From: Nitrospina sp. UBA6727
GTDB taxonomy: Bacteria > Nitrospinota > Nitrospinia > Nitrospinales > VA-1
Assembly (NCBI GenBank): GCA_002454045.1
Contig: DKID01000033.1
Coordinates: 1-46,472, forward strand
Direction of reading: 5' to 3'
Length of the DNA stretch: 46,472 nt
In this document: piece after piece, positions 1-8,714 of the stretch
How the letters are laid out: the number at the start of each line of letters is the position of its first letter
How positions within the stretch are numbered: the stretch's first letter is position 1
The notes under the pieces: generated by a model
Told to the model about the DNA's origin: nothing
What the model saw: the letters and a program-made list of their open reading frames with translations, nothing else
Database searches by the model: none
Made by a program: the position numbers and the translations under genes

Positions 1-1
1 A

Positions 2-1177
2 TTAGGTTCTGTAGTCTGTGATTAATGACCTGTCGGAATTTTTTCCATCGCAGTGCTGATTGATTGGGCATTCTGTACAACGTGGGTTTTCGTGGTTTAG
101 ACAATAGTTTCTACCGATTTCAATAAGTCCATCATCAAAGGCGGACACGGTAAGTTTTTCATCTCCATTTTGCTTAAGAAGCGCATGTTGAAACCTCTGA
201 ATTTCTATCTTTTTAGGTTCTCGTTTATGCGTCTTTAAGTGATTGACACAAATGTCCTTATATATGTCAAATAACTCCGAAGGTACATTTTTACTTACAG
301 GCATGCCCCTCATATTAGTCACACGAATATAGTGTTTGCCACCTTTGCCCTTATTTTGTTGCACAACATCCTTTTTTATAAATTCATCTTTATTTGCAAG
401 ATTGGACAAGTAACCAGTTCTCCACAAAACTCGACCAGCATTTGAATCAAAAGGCACTTCATAAGAAAACTCACCCCAACTGGATTCATCTTGTTTTCTC
501 GTAAGGCGAAAAGTAGAAACCATCCATTTAGCAAATAAATGGCACGCTTTGTCGCCTATTGCTTTTCCCAAACCAAATTTTTCATCATCTTTCAAGCCAT
601 TACTCATTTTTTCTGCAGACGAATAAGTTTCTAAATAGTCTACAAGAGATGTGGATTGTCTATTTTCATGATTCTTCCCAAGCAAATAAGGCAAGGCTAG
701 CGGAACACCCCAGCGGAAAATAGCATAATTCAACGTCTGCTTACTGTTATCCATATACAGATTATATTTAGAAGCTGTTGACTGGTTATCTTCCGCCCAC
801 TTTGCAGATTTGTTAGATTTTACTTTTTCATGCGTATTCCATATTTGATCTACTGATATATTTATTTCTTTGAAAAAATCCAAAGGTCTGTGAAACATCC
901 GAACCTCCCGTTCATAAAGATTATTCACAACATCCACCATCATTTCCCTAACACCTTCTATATCAGGTCCTTGATCAAGCACTGCGTTCAGCAGTAACAT
1001 TCGCAACAGCAGTTCTCTACGAGTGCAACCCCCGTCCCGGTCGTCCAAACACGATCTATCCAAAACTCCATCAGTGAAAAAATGGTTAAACGCTTTTATT
1101 TCATGAGCGGGAGGCTTAAGCCCACTACAACGCCCTATTTCAGCGATGGCAATTACAAGATTTTTTAACTTGTTCAT
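2..1177 (-). CDS. HhH-GPD-like DNA glycosylase-family protein with Fe-S loop, paired with a DNA methyltransferase
   Basis: This is a complete 391-aa protein. Its C-terminus has C359-X7-C367-X2-C370-X5-C376, nearly the endonuclease III/MutY 4Fe-4S loop (C-X6-C-X2-C-X5-C). Upstream, GLGKAIGDKA (about 202-211) resembles the helix-hairpin-helix of HhH-GPD glycosylases. It places K210 where bifunctional enzymes carry the Schiff-base lysine. VPFDSNAGRVLWRTG (241-255) resembles the strand and helix holding the catalytic aspartate, here D244. The N-terminal 200 residues are mostly helical and not recognised. The start is 2 nt after the methyltransferase stop, so the two are probably translationally coupled. 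Both genes are visibly more AT-rich than the rest of the window, which suggests horizontal transfer. I infer a DNA-base-excising or nicking partner of the methyltransferase, either a restriction-like effector or a repair enzyme for modified DNA. The superfamily call is by eye; the specific function is unknown. Confidence 0.62.
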   Translation of the reverse strand: MNKLKNLVIAIAEIGRCSGLKPPAHEIKAFNHFFTDGVLDRSCLDDRDGGCTRRELLLRMLLLNAVLDQGPDIEGVREMMVDVVNNLYEREVRMFHRPLDFFKEINISVDQIWNTHEKVKSNKSAKWAEDNQSTASKYNLYMDNSKQTLNYAIFRWGVPLALPYLLGKNHENRQSTSLVDYLETYSSAEKMSNGLKDDEKFGLGKAIGDKACHLFAKWMVSTFRLTRKQDESSWGEFSYEVPFDSNAGRVLWRTGYLSNLANKDEFIKKDVVQQNKGKGGKHYIRVTNMRGMPVSKNVPSELFDIYKDICVNHLKTHKREPKKIEIQRFQHALLKQNGDEKLTVSAFDDGLIEIGRNYCLNHENPRCTECPINQHCDGKNSDRSLITDYRT

Positions 1178-1179
1178 GA

Positions 1180-2025
1180 TTAGTCGAATAGTGATGTTAT
1201 TATCTTGTCAGCATCTTCTTCAGTTTCATTAAGTCTATAGTTTCCAGAATTCAGTCTTTCAAGTGCAAATTCGTAATAACCACGCACAATTTCAAACCCC
1301 ATGTAATTTCTGTTATTCATCTTGCTGACTACGGCAACTTGCCCCGAACCCAAAAACGGATCAAAAACTAAATCTTCTTCTTTGCTGGAATAATCAAGAA
1401 TTTTCTTTATTATTTCTGCAGGTAGTTTTGTCGGCGTTTTCCTGTCGCCATGCCAATATTCTCGTTTGATTTCCCACACATCCTCTTTATCTTTGTAATG
1501 CGCCGATCCACCGTTTGAAGTACGCTCATGTTTGCTAAACCTACAATAGGGTTGGAAATATCTCTTGCGGTCATCCTTGCAAACAAAGAGGCAATGATAG
1601 TGAGAAGTCACATATTTTCGTTTCGTCGTTACACCGAATTGATACTTCCAAATCAGATGATTGACCGTGGTAAGGTTGCATTCGTCTATCGCTATCAAAA
1701 GTTCTTTGAGATGATTCCAGCCAGAAAAAATATACATGCTACCAGAGTTCTTAAGAACCCTAGTAGCTTGTGACAGCCAATCAGAAGTAAAAAACTGATA
1801 ATCACTCCCTTTTATTTCTTTGTATCCAGTTAAAACTTTACTTTGTTTTCTGTTGTAGTTGTGTTTTTTTGCTTTGAAATCAATCGCAAAAGGCGGGTCT
1901 GTGATAATCAAGTCAACACATTCGTCAGGCATTTCTTGCATTAAATTTATGCAGTCGCCGTGTTGTATTGTATTGATTAGCTGAAAATGTTTATTCATTG
2001 TCTTCGTCTGTTTTGTCTTTTGCAT
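1180..2025 (-). CDS. DNA amino-methyltransferase, beta class (N6-adenine or N4-cytosine)
   Basis: This is an S-adenosylmethionine-dependent DNA methyltransferase of about 281 aa. Catalytic motif IV DPPF is near the N-terminus (residues 43-46) and the SAM-binding motif DPFLGSG is near the C-terminus (222-228), followed by YMGFEI. This IV-before-I order, with the target-recognition region between, defines the beta class; DPPF fits N6-adenine or N4-cytosine. An in-frame ATG lies two codons upstream at 2031, but AGGGAG directly abuts it. The ATG at 2025 has 6-nt spacing and is preferred; a third Met at 1998 is also possible. It is the first gene of an AT-rich two-gene operon with the HhH/Fe-S protein 2 nt downstream. 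It protects the host if the partner is a restriction effector. The target sequence cannot be read from the sequence. Confidence 0.9.
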   Translation of the reverse strand: MQKTKQTKTMNKHFQLINTIQHGDCINLMQEMPDECVDLIITDPPFAIDFKAKKHNYNRKQSKVLTGYKEIKGSDYQFFTSDWLSQATRVLKNSGSMYIFSGWNHLKELLIAIDECNLTTVNHLIWKYQFGVTTKRKYVTSHYHCLFVCKDDRKRYFQPYCRFSKHERTSNGGSAHYKDKEDVWEIKREYWHGDRKTPTKLPAEIIKKILDYSSKEEDLVFDPFLGSGQVAVVSKMNNRNYMGFEIVRGYYEFALERLNSGNYRLNETEEDADKIITSLFD

Positions 2026-2123
2026 TGTCATCTCCCTAACAATCCAGATTGCCGAAAAAAACTCTGCCCGCCGTCTGCTACCGACTGATAATAACTAACT
2101 ATTAATCCATTTAATTTCAAGTG

Positions 2124-2855
2124 CTACTTTTGGGCGGACTCTGGGGAAGCCTTCGCCAAACGGTCGATGGAACTTTGCTTCGGGGCAACATTCGCGGCGC
2201 GGGCGCGACGAACCATTTCCCACGCGCGCTCATATTGTTGCCGCTGGTATAAAACATCAATCAAGATTTCGTAAGCATGGCGGTTGAATCGGTTTAACGT
2301 CAAACTCTCTTCCAACTTGGCAACCGCCCCCTCCATCTTTCCCATCGCGCTCAACGATGTTCCCCAGTAGGCATAGGCGTTACTGTGCTCGGGGTTAATC
2401 TCCAGCACCGTCTTGTAATGGGCGATGGCGTCTGCAAACTTTTCATCCATCGCCAACGTCAATCCCCAATACAGATGCGCCTTCTCATCGGTCGAATCTT
2501 TTTCCGATGCAAGAATAAAATGGTCGATGGCTTCCGCTCTCTTCCCTAACTTGACCAAAGAAATCCCCCACCATGTTTGAAGTTTAGCGTGACCGGGAAA
2601 TTTTTCGGCAACTTGCCGCGCCAAATCTACAGCCTCCTGATATTTCCCCAGCGCGTTCAGTTCGCGGATTTTTTTAATCGGATTAACTTTTACTATTTTC
2701 TCGGCGGACTCCTTTTGTTTTTCCGCCGCCGATTGAGATGCCGCTTCCGCCTGCTCGCGGGCTTTGTCCATCTCACTTTGGACGGCGAGCACCAAAAATC
2801 CTGCCGTGATGACGACCATACAAAAGTACCATAGGGATTTAATTTTTACAGGCAT
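2124..2855 (-). CDS. Membrane-anchored TPR protein
   Basis: This 243-aa protein has one N-terminal membrane segment (about residues 7-25) and an Ala/Glu/Lys-rich, probably coiled-coil stretch (28-55). About four tetratricopeptide repeats follow (60-210); repeats such as AHLYWGLTLAMDEKFADAIA and AYAYWGTSLSAMGKMEGAVA carry the W/Y-G-A TPR pattern. The repeats probably face the periplasm and serve as a protein-binding scaffold. The gene lies 92 nt downstream of the MFS/spermidine-synthase/TPR fusion on the same strand, so the two may share a transcript and a role. No enzymatic motif is visible. Confidence 0.8.
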   Translation of the reverse strand: MPVKIKSLWYFCMVVITAGFLVLAVQSEMDKAREQAEAASQSAAEKQKESAEKIVKVNPIKKIRELNALGKYQEAVDLARQVAEKFPGHAKLQTWWGISLVKLGKRAEAIDHFILASEKDSTDEKAHLYWGLTLAMDEKFADAIAHYKTVLEINPEHSNAYAYWGTSLSAMGKMEGAVAKLEESLTLNRFNRHAYEILIDVLYQRQQYERAWEMVRRARAANVAPKQSSIDRLAKASPESAQK

Positions 2856-2947
2856 TGGACGTTATATTCCAGTTGCGGGAGAAAATTTTTTCCAGCGGGA
2901 CCATTGACCGAGAGGAGCAACCCGCACCGAATATACCAGTTTTCCGT

Positions 2948-5900
2948 TTAAAGTTTGTTCAATATTTTTTCCGCCCGCGGTCGAAGATTTTCATAACCCG
3001 AGCGCAAGGTTGCCAACTTCAAAAATTTGTCTAAATGTTTTTTGGCTAATCCAGGATTCCGAGTTTGATATTGGACTCCCAAATAATAATGAGTCGGCGG
3101 AAAATTCGAATCCCATTCTAATGATTTATTAAACTCCCGAACGGCTCTTGCAAAATCTTTTTTGAACGCATACGCCAACCCGAGATACAGGCTGACTTCA
3201 TGGTCGCCCGCATACCACTTCAACGTGTCGCGCAAAACCGCGATGGCTTTGTCGGGCTGACCGGAAAACACATGCAGCCTAGCCAAGCCGATGGTGCCGA
3301 ACACATAAAACGGGTTGATCTCAAGGGCGCGCCGGTAAGCGGACTCGGCTTGACTCGTCAACTTGAGTTCAAGAAAAATGTTGCCCATGTTGTAATGCGC
3401 CATCACATGTTCGGGGTCCAGTGCCAATATCTCGCGGTAACTTTGCAGAGCGCGACTGATGTCGCCGATATTAAACGCCGCCATCGCCTGATCTAAAAGC
3501 CTCTCTAGTTTGGCTTTCCTCTCGATGTCTGCGATTTGACTTTCCGACCGTTGCAACTTTGCAAGTCTCGCCGTCACTTTTTCGCGGACGCCAACATCGG
3601 TTTGCGAAAAGTCAACAAACTCAGGTTCCAGTTTGATGAAGGGTGTCAACTGCCGCACCAGAACTACGCGCTCGTCTTTATAAACATATTCTGGCGCGTG
3701 AAACTCAAGCAGGGAATTGTCATCGGTATGCAAGGGAGCCGAAGCGCTGAACTCCAATAATTTTTCCCGCGACATAATCATCAGACTCAAAAGGTCGGGG
3801 ACGTCGTCGATACCAATCCGATGTAAATCGCGGCGCACATTTTCGCGCGACAAATATCGCCGCGCCTTTTCATACGGCAAAGTGTGTTCCTCTTCAGACC
3901 CTAGCAAAAGATAATCGTCGCCGGCGATGGATTCCCACATACTCACAAAAGGAAATTCCGCGCCGAAGGAACGGATGATGGATTTGAAACTATCCGGCGA
4001 CATGTTGGTGTGAATCCAAATGCACGCCACCCCGCCCGCGTTCAACCGCCGCTTCAGCAACTTGAAAAAGTCCACGGTGAACAAAGCCCCCACGCCCGAA
4101 ATCCACGGATTGGAAGGCTCCGAAATAATTACATCATAGGTGCGGTCGGAAAGGGCGATGTGGTTGCGACCGTCTTCAAGTTTCAGAGTCACCCGCTCGT
4201 CGTCCAACGCACGGTGATTGAAGGGAGCAAAAAATCGCGAGCCCTCCACCACCGCGGGAGAAATTTCGACGAGCGTAATCTCGTCAACAGGAAACTGTTC
4301 CACCGCGCCGAGCGTGACGCCGCTGCCTTGCCCGACCACCAAGACGGATTTGGAATCGGGACGGAACAGCATGGGAAGATAACCGGAAAGCAATTGCGTT
4401 CGCATGTCCAACGCCAACGAAGCGTCGGTCTTTCCATTCACGCGCAAAAAAATATTTCCGTCGACGGAAAGTTCCGTGGTCACCGTCGTGTGCACCCCTT
4501 CTTTGAAGAAAAGGATTTTATTTTTTTTCAACTCGGCGGCGGCAAGATCCGCGATACGGTAAGGCATGAAGGCGCCGCTGGAGATCACCGACTTATCCCA
4601 CGCGCCAATTGACTTCGCCGCCACCGCGCAAAAAATTAGCAACGCCGGCAACGCATATATTTTCACGCCGAGCGAAAGCCGCGACGCCAGCATGAGTATC
4701 GCGGTTCCCGTTGCAACATTCAGAAACACGCCGCCGATAAGCGTGGTTTGCAATCCCAATCCGGGTATCAAAATAAAACCGGCGACGAATGACCCCGCGA
4801 TGGCGCCGATGGTGTTGCAGGCGTAAACTCGTCCGACGTGGCGTCCCAAAGTTTCCAACTTGCGCGCCGTTAGTTTGACGACCAATGGAAATTGCGTCCC
4901 CATGAAAAAAGTGGGGAGGAAGAGCAACGCGAAGATGATTAAAAAATTTGTCAGTTGGATGAGCGCAAATTGCAGTCCCAAATTTTCGTAAACCCAACGG
5001 TTGACGAAAGGGACCGCGCCGAACAAAGGAATGATGGAAAGTGAAAATATGCCGATGGCGACTTGCGTGAATCCGTAAACCGTCATCAAGTCGCGGAACT
5101 TGGACAGCAGCCGCGAACAAACGGCGGTCCCCACCGCCAACCCAAATATGAAAACGGTCAATATCAAACTGAAAGCGTAAACGGAGGAGCCCAGCAGGAG
5201 CGACAAAACGCGGTTCCACGCGACTTGATAAACCAACGCCGCCACGCCCGAAAGCGCGAAACTTGCGAGGATTAATTTTTCCCGCCAATCGCTGGCGACG
5301 GTGGCGGCATCGTCAACGACAACTTCATCGGCAGCGACAATGTCATCGTCCGCGACAACATCATCGGCGGCGGCGGCGTCATCGTCGATGGTCGAACTTT
5401 TTGCGGGCGACCGGAACGCCGTGAAGATGACGGCGGCGATGGCGAGGTTCAACAGCGCCGTCATCCAAATTGTCGATTGCACTCCCCAAAGTCGCATGAA
5501 GATGAACGCGGACGACCACGCGCCAACGACCGCGCCGAGGGTGTTGACGGCGTACAAAGTTCCGACGTCTTTTCCGATACGGGTTTCGTCACGCGACACG
5601 AACTTGCTGAGCACCGGCAAGGTCGCGCCCATCAAGGTGGCGGGGGCGATTAAAATCGCCGCGCAAATAAAGAAGCGAACGATGCTGGCTTGGGTGTACG
5701 AACTTCCCCAGTTGAGGTAAACCCATTTGAATATCGGCAACGCGAAGTCAATCAACGCCGGGATGATCAGGCAATACAAGCCGATTCCCAATTCCAAAAA
5801 TGCGTAGACGGTTAAGGGGCGGAACCGTTTGTCAATCACTTTGCCGCCGGCGTAACTCCCGAAGGCAAGTCCGCCCATGAACGCGGTCAAGACGGTGGCG

Positions 5901-6085
5901 ACGGAGTAATGCGTGTTTCCCATCACCAAGGTGAGCAGGCGAGTCCACACGACTTCGTAGATTAGCCCGGTCGCGCCGGAGACGAAAAAAAATAGCAGGA
6001 CGCAGATGCGGGGCGGAGTTCCGCCGCGGAAAATTTGCAACGGCGTTTCACTGTTGACGATTACATTTTCCGCGCGACGAGCCAT
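2948..6085 (-). CDS. Fused MFS-like/spermidine synthase-like membrane protein with C-terminal TPRs
   Basis: This 1045-aa fusion has two blocks of hydrophobic helices (about 27-225 and 270-500). A spermidine-synthase-type methyltransferase-fold domain follows (about 530-800), with the nucleotide-binding loop VVGQGSGVTLGAVE, the acidic VEISPAVVE strand and DVIISEPSNPWISG. TPRs occupy about 870-1030. An Asp/Ala/Val-rich stretch (233-265) separates the two membrane blocks and is encoded by GTCGTC/GATGAC-type DNA like the repeats elsewhere in the window. Proteins of this architecture are usually annotated as fused MFS/spermidine synthase, and their substrate is generally not known. ATG at 6085 has AAAGGA upstream. 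It lies between an FGE-like gene and a TPR gene in the same direction and probably belongs to one operon. Aminopropyl transfer cannot be asserted. Confidence 0.85.
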   Translation of the reverse strand: MARRAENVIVNSETPLQIFRGGTPPRICVLLFFFVSGATGLIYEVVWTRLLTLVMGNTHYSVATVLTAFMGGLAFGSYAGGKVIDKRFRPLTVYAFLELGIGLYCLIIPALIDFALPIFKWVYLNWGSSYTQASIVRFFICAAILIAPATLMGATLPVLSKFVSRDETRIGKDVGTLYAVNTLGAVVGAWSSAFIFMRLWGVQSTIWMTALLNLAIAAVIFTAFRSPAKSSTIDDDAAAADDVVADDDIVAADEVVVDDAATVASDWREKLILASFALSGVAALVYQVAWNRVLSLLLGSSVYAFSLILTVFIFGLAVGTAVCSRLLSKFRDLMTVYGFTQVAIGIFSLSIIPLFGAVPFVNRWVYENLGLQFALIQLTNFLIIFALLFLPTFFMGTQFPLVVKLTARKLETLGRHVGRVYACNTIGAIAGSFVAGFILIPGLGLQTTLIGGVFLNVATGTAILMLASRLSLGVKIYALPALLIFCAVAAKSIGAWDKSVISSGAFMPYRIADLAAAELKKNKILFFKEGVHTTVTTELSVDGNIFLRVNGKTDASLALDMRTQLLSGYLPMLFRPDSKSVLVVGQGSGVTLGAVEQFPVDEITLVEISPAVVEGSRFFAPFNHRALDDERVTLKLEDGRNHIALSDRTYDVIISEPSNPWISGVGALFTVDFFKLLKRRLNAGGVACIWIHTNMSPDSFKSIIRSFGAEFPFVSMWESIAGDDYLLLGSEEEHTLPYEKARRYLSRENVRRDLHRIGIDDVPDLLSLMIMSREKLLEFSASAPLHTDDNSLLEFHAPEYVYKDERVVLVRQLTPFIKLEPEFVDFSQTDVGVREKVTARLAKLQRSESQIADIERKAKLERLLDQAMAAFNIGDISRALQSYREILALDPEHVMAHYNMGNIFLELKLTSQAESAYRRALEINPFYVFGTIGLARLHVFSGQPDKAIAVLRDTLKWYAGDHEVSLYLGLAYAFKKDFARAVREFNKSLEWDSNFPPTHYYLGVQYQTRNPGLAKKHLDKFLKLATLRSGYENLRPRAEKILNKL
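5291..5389. repeat. Asp/Ala/Val-encoding low-complexity segment inside the MFS/spermidine-synthase gene
   Basis: About 99 bp of GTCATCGTC, GGCGGC and GCGACAA units encode 33 residues of nearly only D, A and V between two transmembrane blocks. The composition matches the GATGACGG/GACGGCGG repeat family seen elsewhere in the window. The reading length is a multiple of three, so the frame is kept. Confidence 0.55.
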
Positions 6086-6136
6086 TGTGTCCTTTGCAAT
6101 TGCAACGCAAACTTTGCAAGGGGAAGATTGCGTCGT

Positions 6137-6178
6137 TGATGACGGCGGCGGGCGGTGGTGGGCGGATGGGGGCGGTGG
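6137..6178. repeat. GACGGCGGCGGGCGGTGG low-complexity copy
   Basis: A G-rich GACGGCGG/GGTGG tract fills the gap between the stop of the FGE-like gene and the start of the MFS/spermidine-synthase gene. It belongs by composition to the dispersed family in this window. It overlaps no conserved coding sequence. Confidence 0.5.
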
Positions 6179-7072
6179 TTATTCGGGATTTTTCGAGCGA
6201 CCGCAACGGAAGCCGAGGATGCTGTCCTTCCTTCCGGGCGAAGCAGCGAAGCGCGTGGCGGTGCGGATGTCCACGCTACGTGCGTCCCACGAGCCGCCAC
6301 GGAAAACGCGGTTGCGTTTATTTTCGGGACCGGGCGGATTCATCATCGGGGCGTCTTTATAATAAAACTGGTCGTAGAAATCATCGACCCATTCCGAAAC
6401 GTTGCCCGCCATGTCGTAGACTCCGTAAACGCTGCGCCCCATCGGGTAACTTCCCACTGGCGCGACGTATGGGTATCCGTCGCCCGTGCCGGCGAAGTTC
6501 GCGCGGTCGGGGAGGATTTTATTCCCCCACGGATATTTGAGCCCGTGCGTTCCGCGCGCCGCTTTTTCCCACTCCGCCTCGGTCAAAAGTCTTTTGCCAG
6601 CCCAGTCGCAATAGTTGACCGCGTCGTCCCAAGAAACTCCGACGACGGCGTGACGGGGAACTTTCAGCACTTCGCTGTCGCCGGGGAAAAATGGAACCGA
6701 CGGCGCCACGTAATTGACCGCCTTGCGATATCTGTTGTACACCTCCACGCTCACTTCGTACTTGTCCACGAAGAAGGCGTCGAGGTAAATTTCCTGCGAG
6801 GGTTTTTCGTCGAAGCCGCCGGAACTGGAGCCGCGGGAAAAAATACCTTCCGGCACCAAAATCATTTCGCGGCCATCGTCGCCGGCGAGGGTTTCATAGA
6901 TGCTGAAATCTCGGTGGTCGGCGACGGCGACGTTGTTGGTTTTTTTGGCTATTTGTTGTACTCTTTCGTCGTGGTCGATGGATTTTTTTATTTCCCAGAC
7001 GATGACCCCAACAAATAAAATGGCGATTACGAAGCAACCGATAATCGCGAACATCAAATTTCTGTCACGCAT
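6179..7072 (-). CDS. FGE-sulfatase-domain (C-type-lectin fold) membrane-anchored protein
   Basis: This 297-aa protein has an N-terminal membrane anchor (about 8-28) and then a formylglycine-generating-enzyme-like domain (about 65-295). Family hallmarks are visible: LTEAEWEKAARG, YPWGN, YDMAGNVSEWV and the terminal RVFRGGSW...GFRCG block. The cysteine pair that gives true FGEs their oxidase activity, between GGS and GFRC, is missing. It is therefore more likely a structural or ligand-binding member than a sulfatase activator. It is the first gene of a minus-strand group with the spermidine-synthase fusion and the TPR protein. Its substrate or partner is unknown. Confidence 0.85.
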   Translation of the reverse strand: MRDRNLMFAIIGCFVIAILFVGVIVWEIKKSIDHDERVQQIAKKTNNVAVADHRDFSIYETLAGDDGREMILVPEGIFSRGSSSGGFDEKPSQEIYLDAFFVDKYEVSVEVYNRYRKAVNYVAPSVPFFPGDSEVLKVPRHAVVGVSWDDAVNYCDWAGKRLLTEAEWEKAARGTHGLKYPWGNKILPDRANFAGTGDGYPYVAPVGSYPMGRSVYGVYDMAGNVSEWVDDFYDQFYYKDAPMMNPPGPENKRNRVFRGGSWDARSVDIRTATRFAASPGRKDSILGFRCGRSKNPE

Positions 7073-7226
7073 AATTTTTAGTTTGGACGCAAAGCGAATT
7101 TTTTGGGATGGATAAATATGAACGGCTGATTATAATTTAACCAGTGATTAAAGCAACGACATTTTTGCCCGCTCCGCCTGACCTCTTGCCCGAAGTTTTT
7201 CTCAACTTTGCAAAATTATTTCAGCG

Positions 7227-8012
7227 ATGAATTTACTGGAAGTTAAAGACGCCGCGTTGTCCATCATGAAACCCGCGACGGCAGAAATCTTAAAATGGTA
7301 CCGCGGAAAGTTTTCCGTCGACCTGAAAGAAGACCGCAGTCCCGTCACCATCGCGGACCGGAAAGCCGAAGAAATTCTGCGCAAAAATCTGTCCAAATAT
7401 TTTCCCGACCACGGAATCATCGGCGAGGAGTTCGGAGACCACAACCCGGACGCCGAGTGGGTTTGGACGATTGACCCCGTGGACGGAACCCTTTCGTTCG
7501 TGCGCGGACTGCCGCTCTTCGCGTCCATGATAGCCCTCTTGCACAAGGGGGAACCGGTTTTGGGCGTCATCCAACTTCCGGTGTTGCGGGAAACCGCGTG
7601 GGCGGTGCAAGGGAAAGGCGCTTTCGCAAACGGACAACCCCTCCGCGTTTCTTCGCGGTCGCAATTGAAAAAATCTTTTGTCGCGGTGGCGGATTATTAT
7701 TGTTTCCGCGACGAAAAATGCGCCTTCCTTTTCGATCGACTGAACCGGGAAGCCGGGACGGTGCGAACTTATCCCGACGCATTCGGTCATTTGATGGCGA
7801 TAAGAGGCGCCGCGGACGTGATGGTGGACCCGCTCGGAAAAATATGGGACTACGCGCCGTGCAAAATTTTGGTGCAGGAGGCTGGCGGCCGTTTCGCGAA
7901 CTTCGTCGGCAACGGCGCCGATGTTAAGGAAGGAACCGCGGTGGTGGGAAATTCCAAAATTGTTCAGCAGGTTCGTAAAATTTTTGCGGAGCGCGACAAA
8001 AAAACTAAATAG
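7227..8012 (+). CDS. Inositol monophosphatase-family phosphatase, likely histidinol-phosphatase type
   Basis: This 261-aa Mg2+-dependent phosphatase shows the family metal-binding motifs in order: GEEFG (about 73-77), WTIDPVDGT (about 88-96) and IWDYAPCKILVQEAGG near 210-225. The pattern SPVTIADRKAEE...DHGIIGEEFG resembles HisN-type histidinol-phosphate phosphatases, although inositol-1-phosphatase or another nucleotide/sugar phosphatase is possible. hisD, which acts one step later in histidine synthesis, is also in this window, but far away and not linked. Length is normal. The gene is divergent from the FGE gene. Its 3' end overlaps the convergent DUF2203 gene by 8 nt. Confidence 0.85.
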   Translation: MNLLEVKDAALSIMKPATAEILKWYRGKFSVDLKEDRSPVTIADRKAEEILRKNLSKYFPDHGIIGEEFGDHNPDAEWVWTIDPVDGTLSFVRGLPLFASMIALLHKGEPVLGVIQLPVLRETAWAVQGKGAFANGQPLRVSSRSQLKKSFVAVADYYCFRDEKCAFLFDRLNREAGTVRTYPDAFGHLMAIRGAADVMVDPLGKIWDYAPCKILVQEAGGRFANFVGNGADVKEGTAVVGNSKIVQQVRKIFAERDKKTK

Positions 8013-8385
8013 GCTGGCGTCCAGAAAAACCGGTATGAAGATCGTGCCAAAACCGAATTTCTTTTTCGGGCATTCGCCAGCAGAGATAGACTTCTCGGTC
8101 TTCGCGGATGGAGGGGAAATCCACTAAGCCTTCACGAATTCCTTTAATCTCGCAACCGATTGATTCAACCTGTCGGATTAAATAATTATATTTCATCACC
8201 GCGTTCAAGTATCCGACCCCCTCGGCACTGCCACCACTCCACTTAGATTTTTCGCGGGCGTTGCGGATGTCGGGAAAATCTTGCGTCATTGAAGTGAACA
8301 ACTTTTGAATTTCAGGAACCCAGCCGAGCAGTTTGGGAACTAGAGAATTGGCTTCGTCCAAGGTAAAAAGTTTTTTTGAAGGCAT
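8005..8385 (-). CDS. DUF2203 family protein
   Basis: This 126-aa protein begins MPSKKLFTLDEANSLVPKL and ends with the family's typical acidic, Trp-rich pattern (EVYLCWRMPEKEIRFWHDLH). DUF2203 has no established function. The open frame extends 31 codons upstream, but that part is Ser/Thr-rich and partly formed by a GATGACGG repeat, so the start is placed at ATG 8385, which gives the usual family length. The 3' end overlaps the convergent phosphatase gene by 8 nt. Confidence 0.82.
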   Translation of the reverse strand: MPSKKLFTLDEANSLVPKLLGWVPEIQKLFTSMTQDFPDIRNAREKSKWSGGSAEGVGYLNAVMKYNYLIRQVESIGCEIKGIREGLVDFPSIREDREVYLCWRMPEKEIRFWHDLHTGFSGRQPI

Positions 8386-8416
8386 GAAAATATATTCCGA
8401 TTTGTTTGTAGTTCGC

Positions 8417-8452
8417 CGCACTGGCGACGATGATGACGGCGTCGCTGAATTT
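8417..8452. repeat. GACGATGATGACGGCG low-complexity copy
   Basis: A short GGCGACGATGATGACGGCGT copy of the dispersed family lies just upstream of the DUF2203 start. In another frame it is read as Ser/Pro/Arg codons. Confidence 0.4.
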
Positions 8453-8647
8453 TTTTCATTATACAAATTTGCAGGCACTTATCCAATTTTCCCTTAGTTT
8501 GGAAAACCGCCGGCGATGACCGGGCTCGCCAAATAAAAACACCATCCTGATTTTTTTGAGTGGCCGTTGAAAAAAACACAATCCTTTTTGCGCTTTTTTT
8601 TCAATGAGTTACTGGCAAAACTGTGTTCGTTTAAAGATTTATTCGCT

Positions 8648-8686
8648 CCGTGCTTTATTCAGCCTGATGGAAGGCACGGTTTTTTT
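8648..8686 (+). terminator. Rho-independent terminator without an adjacent plus-strand gene
   Basis: CCGTGC (8648-8653) and GCACGG (8674-8679) form a perfect 6-bp stem followed by seven T. The nearest plus-strand coding sequence upstream ends at 8012 and a minus-strand gene lies between. It may stop read-through or end a small RNA. The rest of 8386-8647 shows no credible ORF. Confidence 0.6.
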
Positions 8687-8687
8687 A

Positions 8688-8714
8688 TTGACAAACCCGC
8701 CATAAGATTATAGG
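8688..8714 (+). promoter_or_regulatory. Candidate sigma-70 promoter of the small secreted protein
   Basis: A perfect TTGACA (8688-8693) is followed 15 nt later by TATAGG (8709-8714), or 17 nt later by the weaker TAGGTT. It sits directly after the terminator and about 110 nt upstream of the start at 8825. The -10 element is poor, so this is only a candidate. Confidence 0.35.

Noticed and set aside
4593..5288. 231-aa minus-strand frame within the MFS/spermidine-synthase gene
   Set aside because: Arg/His-rich shadow of the membrane-helix coding frame.
6155..7018. 287-aa plus-strand open frame
   Set aside because: It mirrors the FGE-like gene on the other strand and has no family features; the minus-strand frame has clear domain motifs.
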